Shown here: positions 19,649-26,816 of the stretch, one piece after another | Layout of the letters: each line of letters begins with the position of its first letter | How positions within the stretch are numbered: the first letter of the stretch is position 1 | Assembly (NCBI GenBank): GCA_014879875.1 | Contig: JACSRF010000403.1 | Coordinates: 1 to 33,102, forward strand | DNA length: 33,102 nucleotides | Direction: 5' to 3' | From: Anaerolinea sp. | GTDB lineage: Bacteria > Chloroflexota > Anaerolineae > Promineifilales > Promineifilaceae | The notes under the pieces: model-generated | What the model was told of the DNA's origin: nothing | The model's input: only the letters and a program-made list of their open reading frames with translations | Databases searched by the model: none | Position numbers and translations under genes: made by a program

Positions 19649-20067
19649 GCCTGTCAGACCATTTGCGCTATTTGCGGGCTATGTCCGGTGGTCCTGACAC
19701 AGACAGCATCGCCACAGCCCTGGGTTTGGAAAGCCCGCAATCAATTAACAAAGCAGAAACCTTGTACCGCCCGATCAAAGATGTTGCTTTGATTGACCAA
19801 CTGGCTGCTTATTACGGCCGTCCCGCTGCGGAATTTCATTGGCACAATGCCCGGCCACGCAAGTACCTCACCTTCAGCGCCGAGGCGTCCAGACGTACCC
19901 AGTCGCCCTTATCGCTGACGCTGCGTACCGGCGAAGTTGTGACCGGAACAGCCGCCTGGTGGGATTTAAGCAGTATTGGCCTGACGCAGGCAGACGGCCG
20001 TTTGCTCGTTATACAACGCCATGCTGTTATAGATTGGCCCGGCGCTACCGATTGGGAAGATGTATAA
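19645..20067 (+). CDS. Small HTH-like protein with Sm-like C-terminus
   Basis: A 140-aa protein with the same plan as its upstream neighbour in shorter form. Residues 1-65 look like a divergent XRE helix-turn-helix (LRYLRAMSGG, IATALGLESPQSI, LIDQLAAYYGRPAAEF). Residues 85-132 fit a short Sm-like barrel: LSLTLRTGEVVTGTAAWWD then LTQADGRLLVIQRHAVIDW. The start overlaps the previous stop (ATGA) and has GGAGG 7 nt upstream, so the two are translationally coupled. They may form hetero-oligomers, since Sm proteins work as rings; this is inference. The Sm call is weaker than for the upstream protein. Confidence 0.65.
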   Translation: MSLSDHLRYLRAMSGGPDTDSIATALGLESPQSINKAETLYRPIKDVALIDQLAAYYGRPAAEFHWHNARPRKYLTFSAEASRRTQSPLSLTLRTGEVVTGTAAWWDLSSIGLTQADGRLLVIQRHAVIDWPGATDWEDV

Positions 20068-20080
20068 CAGGTTGGGCAAG

Positions 20081-20110
20081 TTCGTCAACCTTTTGGGGGA
20101 ATGGTATAAT
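20081..20110 (+). promoter_or_regulatory. Possible promoter for the 526-aa protein gene
   Basis: TTCGTC and a consensus TATAAT are 18 bp apart, 54 bp before the GTG start at 20164. This would allow transcription apart from the two HTH-Sm genes. The -35 match is poor. Confidence 0.4.
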
Positions 20111-20163
20111 AATCGGCTAGAAAATGAACCTCAAAAAATCCCCCTTAATAACAGGAGTAGGAT

Positions 20164-21744
20164 GTGATTCAAGCCCAGACCCAAACACCGGAGTATTGGG
20201 GGCTAACCTTTACGATAAAAAACTCAGACATTGAGTGCATCAATAACCATTTTTTAGAGACGGAACGTCCGCAAACCGCAGGCGAATTGGCTCGTGTAGT
20301 TATTGCGCACCGTGTACAGGAAGAGATACGAAACATTCAGCGCCTTCTCTCCGGACGTATTGTTTATCAACCTAAGCGCAAGTATGAAACAGGCGAAGAG
20401 CTTGTCTTTCCCGTACTACAATTCGCCCACGGCCAGGTCAAATCTGTGCGTACCGGTCACAACCCACAATATGGGCAGTTTCGTGTGATCGGCGTCGAAA
20501 TAAATGGTAAACCGCGAGAATTCGCGGCCGAATTACAGGCTGACCACGTGCTTAATGCCGATCAGACGACGGCCATCGCCCACAAGCTCGACGTGAATTT
20601 GGAGCAACTTTATCAGCTTTACAGCCACGAAGTTGAGAAAAAGCTGGTCAAGAAGCTTGAAACCGTGCCCGAATTTGTTCGCTTAGGTCAACAATGGTTT
20701 ATCACGTCATTGATGATTGACATCAACATCGGCCATCTACATCTGGCAGAAGCCATTTTGGAGATCAATGACGGTGGCCCCCTGTTACCTGATGAGATGC
20801 TGCCCCATCTCGATCTTGATCCAGGCGTTGATGTCAGCGTCCAGCGTTTCTCGTTAAACAATGCGATGCTGCACGACGGCCGTTTTGATGAAATTGCGCC
20901 GGTTGGCAGCGTCAGTTGGTTTCTGCGCCGTATGGAGCCAGACAGCGTGCGCGAAACGCCAGAGCGATTGCAATTTGCGCCCGTTTCGTATGATCGCGCA
21001 CTGCTCAGCCCACAACTACTGTCGCTAGAACGCGAACTGGATGATGAGTGGTCGGAATTAGAACCTGTCGGGACGCCAGAACCAACCGTGCTCTCATTAA
21101 CCTACCCACACCGCCGTTCTGGGACCCTGCCGCTCAGCTCGCGCACACGCCCCCTCTTTCCCATCAGCCGGTCGCCACGCCATCAAGTCATCTTTGTGGA
21201 TGAAGGGAGTGGCGCGGAAATGACCGGATGGGTGGTGCAGGACGGCCGTTACGTCTATGGCCTCAAAACGTGGTACGAGGAGAATGGAATTGCCGTTGGC
21301 GGTTACATTTATCTGAAACCGGCAGCGGAATCGGGTAAAGTGATCATCAATTTTGATCGGCGACGGCCGCAGCGTGAATGGGTTCGTCTGGCGACTGTGG
21401 CGGATAATCAGATCAAGTTTGAACTGATGCGCCGCTCAATTGGCTGCGGCTATGACGATTTGCTCATTGTGGGGACGGATGTTACGGCCGCGGTGGATGC
21501 TTTATCGAAACGGATCGAGTCGCAGCAGCGTTCGCTATCATCCTTGTTAGCTGAAGTTTTCCCACAGTTGGCAAGCCTGAATCCGCAAAATACGGTTCAT
21601 GCCAAAACGTTGTACAGCGCCGCAAATATGTTACGCCGTGTATCGCCAGGCCCAATTTTTGCTGAATTGGTGCGGCATCCTGCATTCCAATCAGTTGGCG
21701 ATCATTATTGGCGTTTTGACAGCAGCCGTTGGCGCGCTGGTTAA
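20164..21744 (+). CDS. Conserved-looking protein of unknown function, 526 aa
   Basis: I do not recognise the family. The start is GTG with GGAG about 8 nt upstream. Residues 1-60 are helix-rich (TAGELARVVIAHRVQEE) and could be winged-helix-like. Residues 70-130 look like a small beta domain (GEELVFPVLQFAHGQVKSV, then RVIGVEINGKPREFAAEL). Residues 330-400 form a second beta-rich segment (IFVDEGSGAEMTGWVVQ, YVYGLKTWYEENGIAVGGYI). Near the C-terminus are helices with SKRIESQQRSLSSLLAEVF. No signal peptide or membrane segment, no ATPase or nuclease motif. The 148-aa gene follows 9 bp later, so they are co-expressed. Confidence 0.8.
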   Translation: MIQAQTQTPEYWGLTFTIKNSDIECINNHFLETERPQTAGELARVVIAHRVQEEIRNIQRLLSGRIVYQPKRKYETGEELVFPVLQFAHGQVKSVRTGHNPQYGQFRVIGVEINGKPREFAAELQADHVLNADQTTAIAHKLDVNLEQLYQLYSHEVEKKLVKKLETVPEFVRLGQQWFITSLMIDINIGHLHLAEAILEINDGGPLLPDEMLPHLDLDPGVDVSVQRFSLNNAMLHDGRFDEIAPVGSVSWFLRRMEPDSVRETPERLQFAPVSYDRALLSPQLLSLERELDDEWSELEPVGTPEPTVLSLTYPHRRSGTLPLSSRTRPLFPISRSPRHQVIFVDEGSGAEMTGWVVQDGRYVYGLKTWYEENGIAVGGYIYLKPAAESGKVIINFDRRRPQREWVRLATVADNQIKFELMRRSIGCGYDDLLIVGTDVTAAVDALSKRIESQQRSLSSLLAEVFPQLASLNPQNTVHAKTLYSAANMLRRVSPGPIFAELVRHPAFQSVGDHYWRFDSSRWRAG

Positions 21745-21753
21745 GGAGTTGCT

Positions 21754-22200
21754 TTGTCTAGTAATCCACGCCCCACACCAAAATTAACAGTCCCCAAACG
21801 ACCCGGACCAGATACCCTGTTTTACATTGATTATGATTGGTGGGAATCGTCTAGTCTGGACCTGAAAACGTATCTGTATACGCGCCTTTCCAACATCAGT
21901 GACGTAAACATTGACCCGGACATCGAGGAAGTTGATCTGGTTGACGCCAAGACGGGCGAAGTACGGCGGGTGGATGGCTTTCAGTACATGGTACAGGTTT
22001 ATTTTAGCCAATTGCCAGAAGATTTTATGGCCAGCGCCTCTTTAGTAGATGCTGTGTTCTGTGTGCTCCTGGCAAATGGCAATCAACCGATGCTGGCGCG
22101 TGATATTGCCGAGCGTGTGCGCCGCGCCCCAGACGTAATTGTACGTACTTTTTCAGGGCCACGTGTGTACCAGGGTATTCGGCCATTATTGAATGAGTGA
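21754..22200 (+). CDS. Conserved-looking protein of unknown function, 148 aa
   Basis: Not recognised. The start is TTG with AAGGAG 5 nt upstream, a strong site 9 bp after the previous stop. It contains LFYIDYDWWESSSLDLKTYL near residue 24, an acidic segment DPDIEEVDLVDAKTGEV, and an all-helical C-terminus with DIAERVRRAPDVIVRTF. One cysteine, no catalytic motif, soluble. Its tight coupling to the 526-aa gene suggests that the two proteins work together. Confidence 0.78.
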   Translation: MSSNPRPTPKLTVPKRPGPDTLFYIDYDWWESSSLDLKTYLYTRLSNISDVNIDPDIEEVDLVDAKTGEVRRVDGFQYMVQVYFSQLPEDFMASASLVDAVFCVLLANGNQPMLARDIAERVRRAPDVIVRTFSGPRVYQGIRPLLNE

Positions 22201-22492
22201 AACGGCGCAACCGGTGATGGCAGCGACGGTCTCGATCACCGTCAGGCTGTATGGACTGCTGCGTGATTATCACGTGAATGCTGGCCCGTTGGCGCACCGG
22301 CCGTTTACCGTTGTTGTCCCTGCCGACGCCACCGTGGCCACCCTGGCGGCAAACCTGCACATCCCGGTAGAACTGGTGGCCGGCGTGGCTGTTAATGGGG
22401 AAACGGCCGTTCTCGCCACCCCACTGCACGAAGGCGATCAGGTACGCCTTTTCCCACCGGTGGCCGGTGGTTCTTCCCCAACAAGATTGTAG
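22193..22492 (+). CDS. MoaD/ThiS-like ubiquitin-fold sulfur-carrier protein
   Basis: A 99-aa beta-grasp protein. VSITVRLYGLLRDYHV near residue 11, the NGETAVLATPLHEGDQVRLFPPVAGG stretch (split here only by name; NGE near 66, GDQVRLFPP near 81) and a Gly-Gly at 92-93 fit MoaD/ThiS carriers that are activated by an E1-like enzyme and carry sulfur as a thiocarboxylate. Unusually, six residues (SSPTRL) follow the Gly-Gly, so a mature GG end would need trimming. It overlaps the 148-aa gene by 8 bp and has no clear ribosome binding site of its own. No moaE, thiG or E1 gene is in the window, so its partner is unknown. Confidence 0.78.
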   Translation: MSETAQPVMAATVSITVRLYGLLRDYHVNAGPLAHRPFTVVVPADATVATLAANLHIPVELVAGVAVNGETAVLATPLHEGDQVRLFPPVAGGSSPTRL

Positions 22493-22501
22493 AGGTTACT
22501 T

Positions 22502-22936
22502 ATGCGCGTTTTTATCGCCGGGATCATGCAAGGAGACCGTCCAGACCCGTCCATTGACAGCCAGGATTATCGGGTGCAAATTACACACGCCCTGCAAACC
22601 CACATACCCAACGTGGATATTGTTGACCCCTGGGCGCTCAATCCAAACAGCATTTATTACGCAGACCAACAGGCGCGGCACACGTTTTTGACGATGACCA
22701 AACAAGCCAGCGAAGTGCAGTTGCTCATCGCCTACCTGCCTAAACCGAGCATGGGCACAGCCATGGAAATGTGGGAAGCGTATCAGGCAAATGTTTACAT
22801 CATTGCCGTCACTCCCTTGCAGCACCATTGGGCCATTCGCTTCACAGCCAACGAAGTGCTGCCAGACCTGGAAACGTTGCTCGCCGACATTGCCAACGGC
22901 CGTATTGCCCAACTCTTAAACGGCCGTTCCGGTTGA
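22502..22936 (+). CDS. Nucleoside 2-deoxyribosyltransferase-like protein
   Basis: A 144-aa Rossmann-like protein. The start MRVFIAGIMQGD and the later segment PSMGTAMEMWEAYQANVYII resemble the nucleoside 2-deoxyribosyltransferase fold, in which a GT-x-x-E motif supplies the catalytic glutamate. That glutamate would be the one in GTAMEMW. It starts 10 bp after the MoaD-like gene. The reaction is unproven; relatives cleave or transfer (deoxy)ribose on nucleosides or nucleotides. Confidence 0.65.
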   Translation: MRVFIAGIMQGDRPDPSIDSQDYRVQITHALQTHIPNVDIVDPWALNPNSIYYADQQARHTFLTMTKQASEVQLLIAYLPKPSMGTAMEMWEAYQANVYIIAVTPLQHHWAIRFTANEVLPDLETLLADIANGRIAQLLNGRSG

Positions 22937-22984
22937 CGCCGGCCCCATTGCCGACTAGAATTGCAGCGGTTAACAATTACATAC

Positions 22985-23476
22985 GCCCCAGTAGCTCAAA
23001 GGACAGAGCGCCGGACTTCAATAGGAGCCTTTATCAGGAAAATAAACTGATAAAGTGGACAGCACTATATCGGTGAAACCTTCCAGATAACACTGATGGC
23101 AACACCGAGGAAACCTTCGATCTCCTTTTCCTGGTAAAATAAAGCGATTTTTTAGCAGAGGGTTGTAGACTGCATCATACAAAAAACAAAGGCGATCTTG
23201 ACGTTTTGAAAGCTCAAGCTGATCTGGTATTTCCAGCCCGAATGGTTTGACAAATCTGTTAGTTTGAGGGTAAAAGCGCCAAAAAATAATCAAAAGTCAG
23301 TCACCTTACTGACTGATGATTATAGAAGGGTTCCGTAGAGACTACACGTGCTGCACCTGAGATGGTGAAGATATAGTCCAGACTACAAACTGAATCTGAG
23401 CAAGCCTCTATCAGGTAGCGAAAGCTATAGTAGTATGCTAATCCGTAGGTTGGGGGTTCGAGTCCCTCCTGGGGTG
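22985..23476 (+). tRNA. tRNA-Arg(UCU), interrupted by a group I intron
   Basis: Exon 1 is 22985-23018 (nucleotides 1-34) and exon 2 is 23438-23476 (35-73). Joined, they give a 73-nt tRNA: acceptor GCCCCAG with CTGGGGT (G1-U72 wobble), D-stem GCTC/GAGC with GG in the loop, anticodon stem CCGGA/TCCGT with one C27-U43 mismatch, anticodon loop CTTCTAA with UCU at 34-36, T-stem GGGGG/CCCTC and T-loop TTCGAGT. CCA is not encoded. UCU reads AGA and AGG arginine codons. The gene is intact only if the intron is spliced out. Confidence 0.92.
23019..23437 (+). ncRNA. Group I self-splicing intron in tRNA-Arg(UCU)
   Basis: A 419-nt intron starting after U34 and ending in G. P1: exon GGACTT against GAGCCT with the splice-site U-G pair and one A-C mismatch. 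P10: exon CTA with intron TAG just 5' of the P1 strand. P2: CTTTATCAG/CTGATAAAG (23029-23055). P3: CAGCAC (23060) with GTGCTG (23348). P4: TCGGTG (23070) with CACCGA (23103). P6: GGAAACCTTC (23109) with GAAGGGTTCC (23325), one mismatch. P7: GACTA (23340) with TAGTC (23374). P8: CACC/GGTG (23354/23364). The S element AAGATATAGTCC is at 23368-23379 and a GAAA tetraloop stem at 23416-23427. P3 and P7 interlock as the family requires. About 206 nt extend P6; no endonuclease ORF is intact. Confidence 0.9.
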
Positions 23477-23534
23477 CTGATGTAGCCGTGCGTGTTTATT
23501 GTTCACCACGGCTATTTCTTTTCAAACAACTGTT

Positions 23535-23595
23535 AGACCTGACAGTTTTTTGCCAGTCCAACTGGAAAATTTACGGGTTAAAAACCTGTCAGGCC
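23535..23595. repeat. Imperfect inverted repeat (CCTGACAG family) after the tRNA
   Basis: AGACCTGACAG with a T run and its partner CTGTCAGGCC lie about 40 nt apart, with a small CCAGT/ACTGG hairpin between them. It lies in the 146-bp gap after the tRNA and may end its transcript; no gene is seen in the gap. Confidence 0.55.
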
Positions 23596-23622
23596 CGCAC
23601 TTCCCCGTGAGTACCAAAGCCT

Positions 23623-24624
23623 ATGATCTTAATAACAGGCGCTACCGGTTTTTTAGGCCATAACTTGATTCCACGCTTGTTAGCGGCAGGGTATCCGGTG
23701 CGCGCGCTGGTGCGTCCCACCAGTGACGTCGCCTTTTTGCAGCAGTTGGGGGTAGAACTGGCGGTGGCCGAGGATGTGAGTGACGAAACGGCCGTCGCCA
23801 CCGCCTGCCAGGGATGTCAATATGTGATCCACGCCGCCGGGCATTTTCGCTTTTGGGGCGATCTGCCCACCTTTTGGCAAACCAACGTTGCCGGCACAGC
23901 CGCCGTTCTGGCCGCCGCCGCACAAGCCGGCGTCAGCCGCTTTATCCACATTTCTACCATCGTCGTCGCCGGGCACGTCCCACCCGGCACAATCGTAGAC
24001 GAAATTATCCCCTGCCACCCGCTCGATCATTACCAGCGCACCAAACTTGAAGCGGAACAACTGGCCCTGGCTTACCACCGCGAACACAACCTCCCCGTCA
24101 TTGTACTGCGTCCTGGCGCTTTTTATGGCCCCTGGGGACATTATGCCTTCAACCGCCTCTTTTTTGAAGAACCCCTACGCGGCTGGCGCATCAAAGTAGA
24201 CGGTGGACGGCACATCACCTTTCCCGTCTTTGTCCCCGATGTGGCGCAGGGCATCTTACTGGCTTTGCAAAACGGCCGTCCCGGTGAAATCTACAACATT
24301 TGCGGCCAATCTTTATCCCACCAGGTCGTCAACGATATCGTTAGCGACCTGGCCGGCATCAGCCATTGGCGCTTGAGCGTCCCGACAGCGGCCGTTGTCC
24401 TGCTTGCGCGCATCTGGACCGCCCTATCACGCTTCACGCGGCGCGAGCCATACTACCCCATCAACCTGGCCCCTTACGTGTTTCAAGATTGGCAAGTCAG
24501 CGCCGGCAAAGCAGAACAACAGCTAGGCTTCCAACCGACGCCCTTTGCCCAGGGCGCCAAAATCACACTCGATTGGTACCGAGAACAGGGCCTTTTGCGA
24601 CGTAAAAACCGCGCCAACTCGTAA
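23623..24624 (+). CDS. NAD-dependent epimerase/dehydratase (dihydroflavonol-reductase-like)
   Basis: A 333-aa extended short-chain dehydrogenase. The N-terminal MILITGATGFLGHNLI carries the GxxGxxG dinucleotide site, and HYQRTKLEAEQLAL holds the YxxxK catalytic pair near residue 133. LVRPTSD after the second strand is typical of the dihydroflavonol-4-reductase/3-beta-HSD-like branch. The substrate is unknown; sugar nucleotides, sterol-like or aldehyde substrates all occur in this group. The ribosome binding site is weak. The nnr gene follows 25 bp later on the same strand. Confidence 0.9.
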   Translation: MILITGATGFLGHNLIPRLLAAGYPVRALVRPTSDVAFLQQLGVELAVAEDVSDETAVATACQGCQYVIHAAGHFRFWGDLPTFWQTNVAGTAAVLAAAAQAGVSRFIHISTIVVAGHVPPGTIVDEIIPCHPLDHYQRTKLEAEQLALAYHREHNLPVIVLRPGAFYGPWGHYAFNRLFFEEPLRGWRIKVDGGRHITFPVFVPDVAQGILLALQNGRPGEIYNICGQSLSHQVVNDIVSDLAGISHWRLSVPTAAVVLLARIWTALSRFTRREPYYPINLAPYVFQDWQVSAGKAEQQLGFQPTPFAQGAKITLDWYREQGLLRRKNRANS

Positions 24625-24649
24625 AAGTAATCAGTTCGGAGAACAAATC

Positions 24650-26302
24650 ATGTCCCTCAAAGTTTTTCGTGTGGCTGAAATGGTCGCCGTTGAAAAAGCG
24701 GCCCATGCCAGCGGCGTCTCGTACAGCCAGATGATGGAAACGGCCGGCTGGCGCGTCGCCGAAGCCATCATGTCTCGCTACCCCGTTGCCGGATTAAACA
24801 TCCTCATCCTGGTCGGCCCCGGCAATAATGGGGGAGATGGCCTGGTAGCCGGCCGTTACCTGGCCGAAGCTGGGGCGCACGTTGCCTTCTACCTTTACCA
24901 ACCACGCAGCGCCGACAGCGACGAAAATTACGCTAAAGTGCAGCAGATGGGCTTGTTTGTCATAGACGCCAGTTTTGATCAGCGTTATCGCGTGTTACGC
25001 ACGCGCCTCAAAGTAACAGACTTGCTCATAGACGCCTTACTGGGAACCGGCGTCAGCCGCCCGATCAGTGGCGGCATGGCGACGCTGCTGAAACAGGTAC
25101 AGATAGGACTGCAAGAGCGGAAAGATTTTTTAGCAGCGGCGCAGGCCCAGACCGGTTTAATTAGTGTGGCGCAGATACAGCCAACACCCGCTACGGCCGT
25201 TTCCCCTTCTGGTCGCGCGGTGCGTTTCCCCGTCATTGTGGCTGTTGATTGCCCCAGCGGGCTAAATTGTGATACCGGCGCACTCGATGCACTGGCAGTT
25301 GCCGCCGACCTGACCGTTACCTTTGCCGGGCCAAAACGGGGGCATTTTTGCTTTCCCGGAGCGGCCGCTTGCGGTGAATTAGTGGTCGCCGACATTGGCA
25401 TTCCCACCAACCTGCCAGGCGCGCCCGATGTAACTGTCTCCCTGATGACGGCAGCAGCTGCGCAGCGGCTGCTGCCGCCACGGCCGTTACATGGGCACAA
25501 AAGTACCTTTGGCTGGGTAGGCATTGCCGCCGGTGCGGCTGATTATTGGGGCGCGCCGGTATTGGCTGCGCGTGGCGCGTATCGCGTTGGCGTCGGGCTG
25601 GTGGCGCTGGCCGTACCGGCGCGTTTGCGTCCTACCATTGCCGCGCAAATGCCAGAAGCAACTTACCTGCCGACACAAGAGCAGGACACATTGGGCGCGG
25701 AAAGCGCGCTGCTGCTGCGACAGCATATGGGGCGTTACACGGCATTGCTGATTGGTCCCGGCTTGGGCAGCGCCACAACCTTTATGGAGCGCCTGTTTAC
25801 GGCCGATGGGCCTGTGCCCGATTTGCCGCCGCTGGTCATTGACGCCGATGGCCTCAACCTGCTGGCGCGCCAACCCGACTGGCCGCAGCGACTGCCAGCG
25901 CACACCATCCTCACCCCACATCCGGGGGAAATGGCGCGGCTAACGGGGACCGATGTGCAAACGGCCGATCGCGTTGAATTGGCGCAAACACAAGCGCAAG
26001 CATGGGGTCACGTGGTCGTGTTGAAAGGGGCCTATACGGTGGTGGCTGCGCCAGACGGCCGTGCGCATATCATCCCCTTCGCCAACCCGATTCTGGGCAC
26101 GGCTGGCAGTGGCGACGTGTTGGCCGGCGTCATTGCCGGGCTGTTGGCGCAAGGAATATCTCCCATTGATGCAGCTGCACTTGGCGCTTACCTGCACGGG
26201 GCGGCCGGGCAGCTTGCCAGCGCCACTTTGGGCGATGCGGGTTTGCTTGCCGGCGAACTTGCCGATTGGCTGCCGCAGGTACGCCATGCTTTGCGCGCAT
26301 AA
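24650..26302 (+). CDS. nnr: Bifunctional NAD(P)H-hydrate epimerase / ADP-dependent dehydratase
   Basis: A 550-aa fused repair enzyme that converts damaged NAD(P)H hydrates back to NAD(P)H. The N-terminal YjeF_N epimerase half includes VGPGNNGGDGLVAGRYLA near residue 56. The C-terminal ribokinase-like dehydratase half includes ILTPHPGEMARL near 420 and the nucleotide site GTAGSGDVLAGVIAGLL near 482. I chose the ATG at 24650 (CGGAG upstream, start MSLKVF); an in-frame ATG at 24545 would lie inside the preceding gene. A loop between the halves is somewhat long (AAAQAQTGLISVAQ). Cytoplasmic. Confidence 0.94.
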   Translation: MSLKVFRVAEMVAVEKAAHASGVSYSQMMETAGWRVAEAIMSRYPVAGLNILILVGPGNNGGDGLVAGRYLAEAGAHVAFYLYQPRSADSDENYAKVQQMGLFVIDASFDQRYRVLRTRLKVTDLLIDALLGTGVSRPISGGMATLLKQVQIGLQERKDFLAAAQAQTGLISVAQIQPTPATAVSPSGRAVRFPVIVAVDCPSGLNCDTGALDALAVAADLTVTFAGPKRGHFCFPGAAACGELVVADIGIPTNLPGAPDVTVSLMTAAAAQRLLPPRPLHGHKSTFGWVGIAAGAADYWGAPVLAARGAYRVGVGLVALAVPARLRPTIAAQMPEATYLPTQEQDTLGAESALLLRQHMGRYTALLIGPGLGSATTFMERLFTADGPVPDLPPLVIDADGLNLLARQPDWPQRLPAHTILTPHPGEMARLTGTDVQTADRVELAQTQAQAWGHVVVLKGAYTVVAAPDGRAHIIPFANPILGTAGSGDVLAGVIAGLLAQGISPIDAAALGAYLHGAAGQLASATLGDAGLLAGELADWLPQVRHALRA

Positions 26303-26336
26303 CCCCGGTAACTGAATACTACACGGATTACCCAAG

Positions 26337-26789
26337 ATGAAGAAAATTCTCTACGTGGATATGGATGGCGTTCTCGTTGACTTTACCTCCGCCTTTCTGC
26401 GTATCCCGGAACAGACGCTGCTGGCCTATGATGAGCGTCTCGATGAGATACCCGGCATCTTTGCCTTGATGGAACCGCTGCCGGGCGCTGTGGCCGCCTA
26501 CACGGAGTTAGCTGGCCGGTTCGATACCTTCATTTTGTCCACCGCTCCCTGGGGAAACCCATCAGCGTGGTGCGACAAACTGCTTTGGGTGAAGCAGTAC
26601 CTGGGGATTGTCGCGCACAAACGGCTCATCCTCACCCACCACAAACACCTTAATGTCGGCCATTTTCTGATAGATGACCGTACCAAAAATGGCGCCGACC
26701 GCTTTACCGGCGAGCATATTCTGTTTGGGTCAGCGCGGTTCCCAGATTGGCCGACTGTGGTGGCGTATCTCACAAGTAGGGGCACATGA
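26337..26789 (+). CDS. 5'(3')-deoxyribonucleotidase-like HAD phosphatase
   Basis: A 150-aa protein of the NT5C/dNT family of HAD phosphatases, which dephosphorylate (deoxy)nucleoside monophosphates. Motif I is DMDGVLVDF with nucleophile D8 and acid D10; motif II is ILSTAPWGN; and FLIDDRTKNGA supplies the motif IV acids. It starts 34 bp after the nnr stop on the same strand. Short for HADs but normal for bacterial members of this group. Confidence 0.88.
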   Translation: MKKILYVDMDGVLVDFTSAFLRIPEQTLLAYDERLDEIPGIFALMEPLPGAVAAYTELAGRFDTFILSTAPWGNPSAWCDKLLWVKQYLGIVAHKRLILTHHKHLNVGHFLIDDRTKNGADRFTGEHILFGSARFPDWPTVVAYLTSRGT

Positions 26790-26804
26790 TCATATGCCCC
26801 TACT
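26775..26804. terminator. Hairpin between convergent genes
   Basis: AGTAGGGGCA and its exact complement flank 10 nt that contain the palindrome ATGATCAT. It spans the nucleotidase stop codon and faces the thiolase end, so it may terminate both. There is no U tract. The GTAGGG core resembles the hairpin at 8945-8977. Confidence 0.55.
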
Positions 26805-26816
26805 CGACAATATACG

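Noticed and set aside
23018-23293. Minus-strand open frame of 91 codons over the intron
   Set aside because: It overlaps the intron's P1-P6 core, has no ribosome binding site or recognisable motif, and its extent is explained by the structured RNA.
22985-23476. tRNA broken by an insertion sequence or a pseudogene
   Set aside because: The inserted DNA has no terminal repeats or transposase, produces no target duplication, and has the full group I core with correct splice-site bases.
24545-24649. Upstream ATG for the NAD(P)H-hydrate enzyme
   Set aside because: It lies within the preceding epimerase gene, and the ATG at 24650 has its own ribosome binding site and gives the family-typical start.
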